From contig NZ_CP046914.1 in assembly GCF_009789675.1 (NCBI RefSeq), forward strand, positions 1,364,001 to 1,428,000: a stretch of 64,000 bases of DNA, in the 5' to 3' direction. Shown here one piece after another: positions 1 to 8,083 of the stretch (positions within the stretch are counted from its first letter, which is position 1; each line of letters opens with the position of its first letter). The translations under genes were made by a program, and so were the position numbers. Below the pieces are notes generated by a model, which did no database searches, was not told the origin of the DNA, and was given only the letters and a program-made list of their open reading frames with translations. Source of the DNA: Paraburkholderia acidisoli. Its GTDB lineage: Bacteria; Pseudomonadota; Gammaproteobacteria; Burkholderiales; Burkholderiaceae.

Positions 1-2
1 TG

Positions 3-461
3 CGCCGCGCGGCACTGACCACGGCCGCGAGCCGCACGTACTACCTCGACCTCAAGCGCCTCGCCACGTTGCAGGATCAGCGCAATACGCCGTTCACGCC
101 TTCCGTGCACGCGTATTACGCGTTGGTCGAAGCGCTGCGCGAACTCGCCGACGAAGGCGGCTGGCAGGCGCGTCACGCGCGCTATGCGGCGCTTTCGGAG
201 CAGGTGCGCGCGGGTCTCGCGGCGCGCGGCATGGACAGCGTGTTGCCGCAGGACGAGTCGTCGGTGGTGCTGCGCGCGTTCCGGCTGCCCGCGGGCGTCG
301 ATTATCCGAAGCTGCACGACGCGCTCAAGGCGCGCGGCTTCGTGATCTATGCGGGGCAAGGCGGTTTGTCGAAGGAACTGTTCCGCATCTCGACGATGGG
401 CAACATTCACGCCGCCGACATTGAGCGTCTGCTCGCTTCGTTCGACGAGATCGCGCGCTGA
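3..461 (+). CDS. phnW: 2-aminoethylphosphonate aminotransferase, C-terminal fragment
   Basis: The 5' end lies outside the window; the open frame enters at base 3 and ends with TGA at 459-461, giving about 152 residues. The fragment matches the C-terminal half of class-V PLP aminotransferases of the PhnW/AepZ type, with QDQRNTPFTPSV, an Arg-containing substrate region, and the ending GFVIYAGQGG...FRISTMG. PhnW moves the amino group of 2-AEP to pyruvate, giving phosphonoacetaldehyde and alanine; the biosynthetic version runs the reaction the other way. The PLP lysine is upstream and not visible. Its operon partners are also upstream, so I cannot tell a catabolic from a biosynthetic role. A strong terminator follows 34 bp downstream, so it is the last gene of its unit. 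Confidence 0.75.
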   Translation, partial: RRAALTTAASRTYYLDLKRLATLQDQRNTPFTPSVHAYYALVEALRELADEGGWQARHARYAALSEQVRAGLAARGMDSVLPQDESSVVLRAFRLPAGVDYPKLHDALKARGFVIYAGQGGLSKELFRISTMGNIHAADIERLLASFDEIAR

Positions 462-495
462 GATTTTCCGCGCGTTAGTACCATGAAGTACCATG

Positions 496-530
496 AAAAA
501 GGGCTTGCTGCGAGGCAAGCCCTTTTTGTT
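496..530 (+). terminator. Rho-independent terminator after the aminotransferase
   Basis: A perfect 13-bp inverted repeat (AAAAAGGGCTTGC at 496-508, GCAAGCCCTTTTT at 515-527) with a 6-nt loop, followed by TGTT. The T-run serves the plus strand and the A-run serves the opposite strand, so it may also end the convergent PepSY transcript. Confidence 0.85.
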
Positions 531-547
531 TTGATCGTGCGCGTCGC

Positions 548-1804
548 TCAGTGGATGGCGCGTTCCGGCGCGGTTTGCAGCGCCGCGGCCGCTGCCGCGA
601 GTTTCGCCGCCTTGGCTTGGGCCGCGAGCTTGCCCGCGCGTCGTGCTCGCGCTTTCTTCAGCCAGATGACGACGCCCGTGACGCTCAGCGCGGCGACGAA
701 CAGTCCCACGAATGTGATGGCGATGCGGCCGGGCAGTCCGGCGATACGGCCCGAATGCAGCGGGAATTGCGCCTGGATGAAGATGTCGCCCGCGCTGCCT
801 TGGCCGGGGATCTGGCTCGCGAGCAGCGCGCCCGTGCGGCCGTTGAAGATGAGCCACGGATTGCCGAGGCCCACGTCGCCGTGATCGTTGCCCGCGGCGA
901 AATAGCCCACGGCGTAAGTGCCGACGGACGGAATCGCGAACAGGCCGCCCGGCGGCGCGCTGATGCCCTCGCGTTGGCCCGCCTGTGCGGCGAGACCGGC
1001 GATGCGGTCGCGCGCGGCATCGGCTTCGGCGGCCGTGAGACCGGGGCCGGGCACCACGGTGCGGAACGGATCGGGCGCGAGCGTCGAGAACACGGACACC
1101 ACGGGCCGCACGACCTGTGCGCCGAGATTCATCGAAATCGACGTGACGGCCACGACGATCAGCAAGCCCCAGAGCCACACGCCGCCTGAGCGGTGCAGGT
1201 CGAACGCGAGCGTGTAGCCGCCGCGCTTCACGCGGAACGCGAATGACTTGCGCCAGCTCTTGAGGTTCGGGAACGCGAGCACGATGGCGATGAAACCGTC
1301 GAGCAGCCACACCATGCCGACCACGCCCATCGTCCAGACACTGAAGTCGATGCCCAGCTTCGTCGGCAGGAACAGCGTGTAGTGCAACTGGTAGAGAAAC
1401 GGGATGAGGTTGAGCGGCTTCAGCGAAGGCGCGCCCCACATGCGGCGGCCCTGCTCGGCGCCCGTGACGGGATCGAGCGCGACCTGATTGAAGTCGAGCG
1501 GATACGGCGCGCCGGTTCTCGGATCGATACGCGGCGAAACGCGCGCCATCCACGTCTGGCCCGGTTCGACGGACAGCGGCATGTAAGTGACTTCGGCGTG
1601 CGGCTCCTCGGCTTCGAGGCGCTTCGCCAGTTCGAGCGACGGCAGCGGCGCGCCGGGCGTCGTGCTGTGAAAGAAGGTGGGGTTGAGCAGCGCGTCGAGT
1701 TCGTGATCCCAGGCGATCACCGCGCCGGTCAGCCCGGCGATAAACAGGAACGCGGCGATGCCGAGGCCGAACCAGCGATGCAGGCGGACGAGCAGCGGTC
1801 TCAT
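548..1804 (-). CDS. PepSY-associated TM helix domain protein
   Basis: 418 residues from the ATG at 1804. An upstream in-frame extension to 1960 is Arg-rich and not family-like, so I reject it. The N-terminus MRPLLVRLHRWFGLGIAAF begins the first of about four membrane helices (approximate residues 8-30, 145-170, 190-215 and 365-390), with a large periplasmic domain between. This is the layout of PepSY_TM proteins (PiuB/FecR-neighbour type), which usually sit next to TonB-dependent siderophore receptors and are thought to act in iron release or as membrane reductases. No receptor gene is present here. A possible Fur-like palindrome lies about 110 bp upstream. The protein ends in an Ala/Lys-rich cytoplasmic tail. 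Confidence 0.75.
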   Translation of the reverse strand: MRPLLVRLHRWFGLGIAAFLFIAGLTGAVIAWDHELDALLNPTFFHSTTPGAPLPSLELAKRLEAEEPHAEVTYMPLSVEPGQTWMARVSPRIDPRTGAPYPLDFNQVALDPVTGAEQGRRMWGAPSLKPLNLIPFLYQLHYTLFLPTKLGIDFSVWTMGVVGMVWLLDGFIAIVLAFPNLKSWRKSFAFRVKRGGYTLAFDLHRSGGVWLWGLLIVVAVTSISMNLGAQVVRPVVSVFSTLAPDPFRTVVPGPGLTAAEADAARDRIAGLAAQAGQREGISAPPGGLFAIPSVGTYAVGYFAAGNDHGDVGLGNPWLIFNGRTGALLASQIPGQGSAGDIFIQAQFPLHSGRIAGLPGRIAITFVGLFVAALSVTGVVIWLKKARARRAGKLAAQAKAAKLAAAAAALQTAPERAIH

Positions 1805-1915
1805 GCGGAAATCCGGCGTGCGGGCTGGCGAAAAAGGACGAACTCGATCACGGCGGCGGTCACGGTACTCGGTAGCGGAAAACGGAGAAACGACAGAATA
1901 AGCGCAAATGGCGCG

Positions 1916-1933
1916 AATGCGAATCGTTTGCAT
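1916..1933 (-). promoter_or_regulatory. possible Fur-like palindrome upstream of the PepSY gene
   Basis: AATGCGAATCGTTTGCAT, an imperfect dyad with ATGC/GCAT arms and AT-richer centre, resembles betaproteobacterial Fur boxes. It lies 112-129 bp upstream of the PepSY start. The link to iron is inferred from the gene family. The rest of the gap 1805-2159 shows no convincing gene or hairpin. Confidence 0.3.
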
Positions 1934-2159
1934 CATACGGATGCACGATTGGCGATGCAAGCTTTACGAAAGGATTGGTGATGGGGCGCGAGCAGCGCCC
2001 GATTACCGTTAATTGCCGTGCGGCGAGCGGCCGCCACGCGCGACGGGCTCGCCACGGATCGTGAAGGCGTGCGAAGAACGTGCGGCGCGCGGCCGTCGAT
2101 GTGCCTGCCGCGCGGGAGCCTTGTGCGCGTTGGGCGACTGGCGTTCGGCTGGCTTGAAC

Positions 2160-2309
2160 TCAGACCGGGTCTTTGTCCGGCGGCCCGTCCGGCTGCTGCG
2201 GCTCGTCGCTGTGATGGCCCGGCGACGGCGGCGAAAGCGGATCGCGTTCGGGATCGCGCGTCGGGTCGGCGAGCGGATCGGGGAGCGGGTTCGTGTGCGA
2301 GCAGATCAT
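2160..2309 (-). CDS. small Pro/Asp-rich protein (49 aa)
   Basis: ATG at 2307-2309 on the minus strand, preceded by a GAGGA-type ribosome site at good spacing; TGA at 2160-2162. The protein is short, acidic and proline-rich, with DP steps (PLPDPLADPTRDPERDPL) and a charged tail ending PPDKDPV. It is probably unstructured. I do not recognise a family; similar tiny DP-rich proteins are common in Burkholderiaceae. Support comes from the ribosome site and the non-random composition. Confidence 0.5.
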   Translation of the reverse strand: MICSHTNPLPDPLADPTRDPERDPLSPPSPGHHSDEPQQPDGPPDKDPV

Positions 2310-2580
2310 CGCGTTGTCCTCGTGCGTGCGTGGGCTTTCGTCTTCTAGCGTAGACGATCGTCACGCAGCTTGCGCGCCTGCTCCCTGTGTATCGATTTGC
2401 GCGCGTTTCCCGTGGGATCGACGCGCGATGCCGCAAACTTCGGCGCCATTGTTGCAGCGGGCGAAACGCTGTTTGTATTCGCCTGACGTTTTTCGAAGTC
2501 TTTCCAACCCTTACACTTCCGCCTTCTCAAAATAAGGAGCGACCACAGAGCGCTCCGATCGTCCTTGCAGGAGTGGTGTC

Positions 2581-2778
2581 ATGGGTGCGGCAGTGATTGC
2601 GGTGGTGTTCGTAGCGGGTCTGTTCGGCGCGCCGTCTATGTTTGGGCACGGAGCGGCCCACGCGGGCCAGCAGCCGGAGGCGACGACCCCGGCGGCCACA
2701 CAAGCCGCGACGCCGACTCAGCCGACGCTCGCACCTGCCGCCACCGAAGTCGCGTCGGACGACACCGTGCATCCTTGA
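2581..2778 (+). CDS. small secreted or membrane-anchored Ala/Thr/Pro-rich protein (65 aa)
   Basis: ATG at 2581 preceded by GCAGGAG nine bases upstream, a strong ribosome site. The first ~20 residues (MGAAVIAVVFVAGLFGAPSM) are hydrophobic and could be a signal peptide or membrane helix. The remainder is a low-complexity Ala/Thr/Pro stretch ending DDTVHP. No family recognised. The upstream 60 bases are lower in G+C than the surroundings, as expected of a promoter. The product is probably small and envelope-located. Confidence 0.5.
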   Translation: MGAAVIAVVFVAGLFGAPSMFGHGAAHAGQQPEATTPAATQAATPTQPTLAPAATEVASDDTVHP

Positions 2779-2836
2779 ACTACACGAGGCGCGCTTGCGG
2801 CACGTGTTTCAGCGTCCGGTTCCCGGCGTGAGTGTT

Positions 2837-3424
2837 TTACAGACCCTGTAGATCCGCGGGCGTGTCGATGTCGCGCAGCACGCCCGGGTCGTCCACGTCG
2901 ATGCGCGTGACCGGCTGTGTGCTGAAGATCGCGCGCGCGCCCGCGTCGCCGTCGAGCGCGCTCAGCGCCTGCCGGTGCGAATAGCCAAAACCGACCGGAT
3001 GCCCGCGCTGGCCGCCATGAAACGGCGCGACCAGCGGCGCGCCCGCGTCGAGCGCGCGCGCCACGGCTTCGATCGTCGAAACGGCAATGCACGGCATGTC
3101 GGCGAGCGCCACGATCCAGCTTTCCGCTTCGTGGTCGGCCTCGATGCCGGCCGCGAGGCTCGCGCCCATGCCGCGTGCGGCATCGGGCGCGAAGATCACG
3201 TCGCAGCCCGCGTCGTTGAGCACGTGCGCGAGCGTCTCGGCGCCGGGCCGCACTACGGCGATCACACGCGGCACGACCATGAGCAGCCGGTGCGCGGATT
3301 CGCGCGCGACGCAGGAACCATCGGGGAGCGGGGCGAGAAGCTTGTTGCGCAGACCGTTGGGATCGAAGCGCGAACCGGTGCCGGCGGCGAGCAACACGCC
3401 GGTGGCAAGCGAAGCATAGGCCAT
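2837..3424 (-). CDS. MocA-like molybdenum cofactor nucleotidyltransferase
   Basis: 195 residues from the ATG at 3424. The N-terminal GVLLAAGTGSRF is the nucleotide-binding signature of the MobA/MocA NTP-transferase family, and ALADMPCI carries the Asp of the metal site. MocA enzymes attach CMP to molybdopterin to make the cofactor used by the xanthine dehydrogenase family. It lies on the same strand just downstream of paoABC, matching the need of that enzyme for a dinucleotide cofactor. Whether it is on the paoABC transcript is unclear, because a 271-bp gap holding a tandem repeat separates it from paoC. Confidence 0.8.
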   Translation of the reverse strand: MAYASLATGVLLAAGTGSRFDPNGLRNKLLAPLPDGSCVARESAHRLLMVVPRVIAVVRPGAETLAHVLNDAGCDVIFAPDAARGMGASLAAGIEADHEAESWIVALADMPCIAVSTIEAVARALDAGAPLVAPFHGGQRGHPVGFGYSHRQALSALDGDAGARAIFSTQPVTRIDVDDPGVLRDIDTPADLQGL

Positions 3425-3610
3425 GGGGTGTACCGCGCGGGAGAAGAGTAAGGGCCGATTGTGCGGCGCAACGGCGCGCGGCGCAAGCCCCGCTCGCGCC
3501 AATCTGCCTGCATCGTCCGACGGTCTTTTCGTCTATGCCGATGCAATGCAATGCCAAAACTGCACTGCAGGTCGGGCACTGCATTTCATGCACCGGCAGC
3601 GTGCATCGAC

Positions 3611-3694
3611 GACATGCACTGCGCGACATGCACTGCGCGACATGCACTAAACGACGTGCACTGCGCGACGTGCACTGCGCGACATGCAGTGCCG
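3611..3694. repeat. six-unit 14-bp tandem repeat between paoC and the mocA-like gene
   Basis: Consecutive 14-bp units: GACATGCACTGCGC twice, GACATGCACTAAAC, GACGTGCACTGCGC twice, then GACATGCAGTGCCG. Each unit carries the palindromic core TGCA. Related but degenerate copies (ATGCAATGCA, CACTGCATTT, CATGCACCGG) occur in 3541-3600. The array ends two bases before the paoC stop. It is directly repeated with no unique spacers, so it is not CRISPR. Confidence 0.9.
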
Positions 3695-3695
3695 G

Positions 3696-5927
3696 TCAGG
3701 CAAGCGAGTGCATCTGCGGCACGACCTTGTCGAGCGTGAGCGGCAGATCGCGCACGCGCACGCCCGTGGCGTGGTAGACCGCGTTGGCGATGGCCGCGGG
3801 CACGCCCGTGATGCCGATCTCGCCAATGCCGCGCACGCCGACCGGATTGAAGCGCAAGTCCGGCGCGCCCACGAACAGCACGTCCAGCGCACCGATGTCG
3901 GCGTTCACGGGCACGTGATACTCCGCGAGATTGTTGTTGGCGATACGGCCCATGCGCGTGTCGAACAAGCCTTCCTCGTGCAGCGCCGTGCTCAAGCCCC
4001 ACACCATGCCGCCCATCAACTGGCTGCGCGCGGTCTTCTCGTTGAGCACGCGTCCCACGTCATAAGCGCCGACGATGCGCGCGACGCGGATCGTGCCGAG
4101 CGTCTCGTCGACATGCACTTCCGCGAACACGGCGCCGAACGAGTGGAACGCGTACTCCTGCTTCTCGCTGCCTGGCTTCGCCGAAACCTGCGCTTCGATC
4201 GGCTGCCCGCCCGCGCGCGCGATGACGGCGGCGGCCGGGTCGCGCTTCGAGGTATCGCCGCGGCTCACGACCCAGCCGTCCTGCACCGTGACGTCCTCGG
4301 CGGCGAGGCCGAAGACGGGCGAGCCACGATCGGCGCGCGCCAGTGCGATGAGCTTGTCGCGTGCCGCCGTGGCGGCGGCCTGGACCGCGGGCGAAACGCT
4401 CGCCGCCGACTGCGAGCCGCCCGAGACCGGCGCAGCCGGAAGCGTCGAATCCCCGAGCGCGAAGTGGATGCGGTCGGGCGGAAAGCCGAGCGCGTCCGCG
4501 GCCACTTGCGTCATCACCGTATAGGTGCCGGTGCCGATGTCCTGCGTGCCCGAAGCGACCATCGCGGTGCCGTCGGGCAGAATCCGCGCCACGGCGCCGG
4601 CTTCGCTGCGATTCGCCGGATAGGTCGCGGTCGCCATGCCTAGACCGATCAGCGTGTTGCCGTTGCGCATCGCACGCGGCTGCGCCACGCGGCGCGACCA
4701 GTCGAAGCGCTGCGCCCCCGCCGCGTAGCATTCGCGCAGCGACTTCTCCGACCACGGCTTGCGTTCCTGCGGCTCGCTTTCGGCGTAATTCTTCAGGCGC
4801 AGCGCGACCGGGTCCATCTTCAGTTGCCACGCGAGTTCGTCCATCGCCGATTCGAGTGCGAACGAGCCTGTGGTTTCGCCGGGCGCGCGCATGAAGGTTG
4901 GTGTGCCGACGTTTAGGGCAACTACGCGATGACTCGTGGTGAGGTTCGGCACGGCGTACATCATGCGCGTGACGAGCCCCGAATACTCGAGCCAATCTTC
5001 GAAGGTCGAGGTCTGCGCGAGCGTGTCGTGACGCAGGCCCGTGAGCGTACCGTCGGCGCGCGCGGCGAGCGTGATGTGCTGCTCCGTGTGCGGGCGCGAG
5101 CCCACCGAACCGAACATTTGCGGGCGCGCGAGCACGAGCCGCACGGGACGCCCGGTTTGCTTCGCGGCCATTGCGCACAGGGTCACGTGCGACCACGAGG
5201 AGCCCTTGCAGCCGAAGCCGCCGCCGAGAAACGGCGAGATGACGCGCACGTTGTCCGGGGCGATACCGAACACGGCCGCCACCGCCGTGCGCGCGCCGCT
5301 CACGCCTTGCGTGGCGTCGTAGAGCGTGAGCGAGGGGCCGTCCCAGCGCGCCATGGTCGCGTGCGGCTCCATCGGGTTGTGGAATTGCGTGGGCGTGGTG
5401 TAGATCGCGTCGATACGCACCGCGCCTTCGCTCAAGCCCGCCTCGATATCGCCGCGCGACGATGCCACGGGGCGGCCCATCGCGCTCGCGGGTACACGCG
5501 ACTGACTTTTGGCGCGATCGAAGTCGAGCGTGGCCGGCGTGGGCGCATAAGCGACGTCGACATGATTCGCGGCATCCACCGCGTGTTCGAGCGTATCGGC
5601 GATCACCACGGCGACCGGCTCGTTGCTGTAACGCACGACGTTATCCTGCAGCAGCGTGAGCCGTCTTCCGGCGGGCGGCTTGAGCGGCGAGCGTCCGCCG
5701 TTGGGCAGACGCATGGCGTTCTGGTACGTCATCACGAGCAGCACGCCCGGCATGGACTGCGCGCGTCGCGTGTCGATCGACGTGATCGTGCCGCTCGCAA
5801 TCGTGCTCGTCACGAGCACCGCGTTGGCCAGTCGCGCCTCCGGAAAGTCGCCGGCGTATTGCGCTTCGCCCGTGACCTTGAGCACGCCGTCGATGCGGTC
5901 CATCGGTTGTCCGGTGTAGGCGCTCAT
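3696..5927 (-). CDS. paoC: aldehyde oxidoreductase, molybdenum-binding subunit (PaoC-like)
   Basis: 743 residues, the usual size for PaoC/YagR. It binds the molybdopterin cofactor and oxidises aldehydes to acids. The N-terminal RIDGVLKVTGEAQYAGDF starts the Ald_Xan_dh a/b hammerhead domain. GGGFGCKG is a cofactor-binding loop, and GIGEIGITGVPAAIANA near residue 700 contains the catalytic Glu expected of the family. Its ATG overlaps the paoB stop by four bases (ATGA), so the two are translationally coupled. With paoA and paoB it forms the PaoABC heterotrimer, known in E. coli as a periplasmic detoxifier of aromatic aldehydes. The exact substrate here cannot be read from sequence. Confidence 0.88.
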   Translation of the reverse strand: MSAYTGQPMDRIDGVLKVTGEAQYAGDFPEARLANAVLVTSTIASGTITSIDTRRAQSMPGVLLVMTYQNAMRLPNGGRSPLKPPAGRRLTLLQDNVVRYSNEPVAVVIADTLEHAVDAANHVDVAYAPTPATLDFDRAKSQSRVPASAMGRPVASSRGDIEAGLSEGAVRIDAIYTTPTQFHNPMEPHATMARWDGPSLTLYDATQGVSGARTAVAAVFGIAPDNVRVISPFLGGGFGCKGSSWSHVTLCAMAAKQTGRPVRLVLARPQMFGSVGSRPHTEQHITLAARADGTLTGLRHDTLAQTSTFEDWLEYSGLVTRMMYAVPNLTTSHRVVALNVGTPTFMRAPGETTGSFALESAMDELAWQLKMDPVALRLKNYAESEPQERKPWSEKSLRECYAAGAQRFDWSRRVAQPRAMRNGNTLIGLGMATATYPANRSEAGAVARILPDGTAMVASGTQDIGTGTYTVMTQVAADALGFPPDRIHFALGDSTLPAAPVSGGSQSAASVSPAVQAAATAARDKLIALARADRGSPVFGLAAEDVTVQDGWVVSRGDTSKRDPAAAVIARAGGQPIEAQVSAKPGSEKQEYAFHSFGAVFAEVHVDETLGTIRVARIVGAYDVGRVLNEKTARSQLMGGMVWGLSTALHEEGLFDTRMGRIANNNLAEYHVPVNADIGALDVLFVGAPDLRFNPVGVRGIGEIGITGVPAAIANAVYHATGVRVRDLPLTLDKVVPQMHSLA

Positions 5928-6937
5928 GCGGTGTCTCCCGTGGCGTTGGCTTGCATGCCCGCGGCCAGCATCGTGGCGCGCACGATCGCGCGTTGTGCGA
6001 GCCCGACCTTGAACGCGTTACCGTCGAGCGGACGCGCCTGCGCGAGTTCGGCGGCGGCCGCCTCGCGCAACGTCGCCTCATCCAGCGTGCGCCCGGTGAG
6101 ATGCTGTTCGGCGAGACTCGCACGCCACGGCCGATGCGCGACGCCGCCCAGCGCGATACGCGCGGTGCGAACGCGGTTGCCGTCGAGTTGCAGCGCGCTG
6201 GCCACGGAAACGAGCGCGAAGGCATAGCTCGCGCGATCGCGTACCTTGAGGTAATGGGCGTGATCGCTGAAGGCTGGCGGTGGCAGATCGACAGAGGTAA
6301 TCAGCTCTCCTGAGCGTAGCGTGGTGTCGAGATCGGGGCGGTCGCCGGGCAGGCGATGAAACGCCGCGAAGGGAATCGCACGTGCGCCTTGCGGGCCGCT
6401 CACCTGCACGGTGGCGTCGAGTGCGGCGAGCGCAACGCTCATATCGGACGGATTGACGGCCACGCACTGCGCGCTCGCGCCGAGAATCGCATGCATGCGC
6501 GTGAAGCCGCCAATCGCCGCGCAGCCGCTGCCCGGCGCGCGCTTGTTGCATTGCGCGAATGCCGTGTCGTAGAAGTACGCGCAGCGCGTGCGTTGCATGA
6601 GGTTGCCGCCCACGGTCGCCATGTTGCGCAGTTGGGGCGAGGCGCCTGCGAGCAGCGCCTGCGAAAGCAGCGGATACCGCGTGCGCACGAACGTGTGGTT
6701 CGCCGCGTCGCTGTTGCGCACGAGCGCGCCGATGCGCAGGCCACCGTCGGGCAATGTGTCGATGCGATCGAGTGCGCCGATGCGCGTGATGTCGATGAGC
6801 GTTTGCGGATGCGCGACGCCGCCTTTCATGAGATCGAGCAGGTTCGTGCCGCCGCCGATGAACATCGCGCCCGGCTTTTGCGCGGCGGCAATCGCCCCGT
6901 CGACGTCGGCGGCGCGCTGATAGGAGAGAGCGTCCAT
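5924..6937 (-). CDS. paoB: aldehyde oxidoreductase, FAD and 4Fe-4S subunit (PaoB-like)
   Basis: 337 residues. FIGGGTNLLDLMK is the FAD-binding motif of the CO dehydrogenase flavoprotein family. It passes electrons from the iron-sulfur subunit to the acceptor. A Cys-rich insert (RTRCAYFYDTAFAQCNKR then GSGCAAIGG, approximate residues 115-142, plus a later Cys) matches the extra [4Fe-4S] site of E. coli PaoB, which most flavin subunits lack. This supports the Pao assignment over generic xanthine dehydrogenase. It starts 16 bp after the paoA stop and overlaps paoC by four bases. Confidence 0.87.
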   Translation of the reverse strand: MDALSYQRAADVDGAIAAAQKPGAMFIGGGTNLLDLMKGGVAHPQTLIDITRIGALDRIDTLPDGGLRIGALVRNSDAANHTFVRTRYPLLSQALLAGASPQLRNMATVGGNLMQRTRCAYFYDTAFAQCNKRAPGSGCAAIGGFTRMHAILGASAQCVAVNPSDMSVALAALDATVQVSGPQGARAIPFAAFHRLPGDRPDLDTTLRSGELITSVDLPPPAFSDHAHYLKVRDRASYAFALVSVASALQLDGNRVRTARIALGGVAHRPWRASLAEQHLTGRTLDEATLREAAAAELAQARPLDGNAFKVGLAQRAIVRATMLAAGMQANATGDTA

Positions 6938-6953
6938 GTCGGGCTCCCTCGCG

Positions 6954-7673
6954 TCACACGCCGGCCGAGTGCGCGTCGCGCACGGCGGCCACGATGTTCA
7001 CGTAGGCGCCGCAGCGGCAGATATTGCCGCTCATGCGCTCCCGAATTTCGGCTTCGCTCAGTTCGGCGGGGCGCGTGCGCACGTCGGCGGTGACGGCGCT
7101 CGCGGTGCCCGCGGAGAACTCGCTCAGGCACGCCGTGGCCGAACACAACTGGCCCGGCGTACAGTAGCCGCACTGGAAGGCGTCGCGCTCGATGAACGCG
7201 CGCTGCACCGGACTCAACTGGCCAGCATTCGCGAGGCCTTCCACGGTTGTAATGCGCTGACCTTCGTGCATCACCGCGAGCGTGAGGCAACTATTGATGC
7301 GTCGTCCGTCGGCAAGTACCGTGCACGCGCCGCATTGGCCGCGATCGCAGCCCTTCTTCGTGCCGGTGAGTCCGGCATAGTCGCGCAGCGCGTCGAGCAG
7401 CGTGACGCGTGGTTCGATATGCAGCACATACTCGCGCCCGTTGATGTCGAGCTTGACGGGCTGCGCGGGCACGGGCGGCGGTGTTGCCGTCGTATCTGTG
7501 GCAGCGGTCGGGGTTTGCGCATGCAGATGCGGGGTGGCGTTCAGCGCGGCAACGGCGGCCGCCGATTGCAGGAAGCGGCGGCGTTTCACGTCGGCGGGTG
7601 CGCTGGGCGATTGGGTGGCTGAGGCGGCGTCGGCGGGATCGCGCGGCGCGTCGTGGGGATCGTGATTGGACAT
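6954..7673 (-). CDS. paoA: aldehyde oxidoreductase, 2Fe-2S subunit with Tat signal (PaoA-like)
   Basis: 239 residues. A twin-arginine signal ([16 protein letters not shown], residues ~30-45) directs export of the folded complex to the periplasm. Two [2Fe-2S] sites are visible: the plant-ferredoxin type ([12 protein letters not shown]) and the helical type ([12 protein letters not shown], then GNICRCGAY). They carry electrons from the molybdenum site to FAD. First gene of the minus-strand paoABC operon. The Tat signal sits behind an unusual Asp/His/Pro/Ala-rich leader of about 30 residues. Only this subunit carries a signal, so paoB and paoC must be co-exported. Confidence 0.88.
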   Translation of the reverse strand: MSNHDPHDAPRDPADAASATQSPSAPADVKRRRFLQSAAAVAALNATPHLHAQTPTAATDTTATPPPVPAQPVKLDINGREYVLHIEPRVTLLDALRDYAGLTGTKKGCDRGQCGACTVLADGRRINSCLTLAVMHEGQRITTVEGLANAGQLSPVQRAFIERDAFQCGYCTPGQLCSATACLSEFSAGTASAVTADVRTRPAELSEAEIRERMSGNICRCGAYVNIVAAVRDAHSAGV

Positions 7674-8034
7674 GGCGTTCGGCGGACTCCAAAACGAAGA
7701 CGGAACGTAAGCGCATGACCGCGTCGAGCGTTGTGGCGTTGCGGGCGCGCTAAGCCTGGGTGCAGCAATTACGGTGCCGCCAACCCTGCGCCATCACTCG
7801 CCGTCGTCACGGCAGATGGGCGGTGTACGTGCGAGGCCAGCGGGTGCCAGACAGCACGTTGCACGTGCCATCGGCGAAAGTAAAGCGTTAATACAGAATG
7901 CGAGCGCTCGCTGGCGCATGCATGACGCGAAACTGGCGCGGCGGTCAGAAAAGCCGACGTTAGGTCGCGTCGATGTCGGTGAGCTTGCTGGCGGCTGACA
8001 ATGATCAGGATGCCGAATCAATCGTGCTGAAAAG
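7674..8034. other. intergenic region upstream of paoA
   Basis: About 360 bp without a supported gene; it must hold the paoABC promoter on the minus strand. A 12-bp perfect palindrome GCGAGCGCTCGC lies at 7900-7911, but no regulator is encoded nearby and I cannot assign it. Confidence 0.4.
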
Positions 8035-8062
8035 AAAATCGGTCCGCGAGCGGACCGATTTT
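8035..8062 (-). terminator. terminator of the aspartate carbamoyltransferase gene
   Basis: A perfect 12-bp inverted repeat (AAAATCGGTCCG at 8035-8046, CGGACCGATTTT at 8051-8062) with loop CGAG, 21 bp past the stop at 8084. On the minus strand the stem ends in a T-rich run (TTTTCTTTT). Confidence 0.85.
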
Positions 8063-8083
8063 GCATGGCAAACGCCGGTTCAA

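Noticed and set aside
3541..3694. CRISPR array
   Set aside because: Units are contiguous 14-bp repeats without unique spacers, and no cas gene is near.
4929..6227. 432-residue open frame on the plus strand
   Set aside because: Antisense to paoC/paoB; composition is Arg/His/Ala and it lacks any family pattern.
7900..7911. GCGAGCGCTCGC palindrome as an operator
   Set aside because: A 12-bp GC palindrome is expected often by chance in this composition, and no regulator adjoins it.
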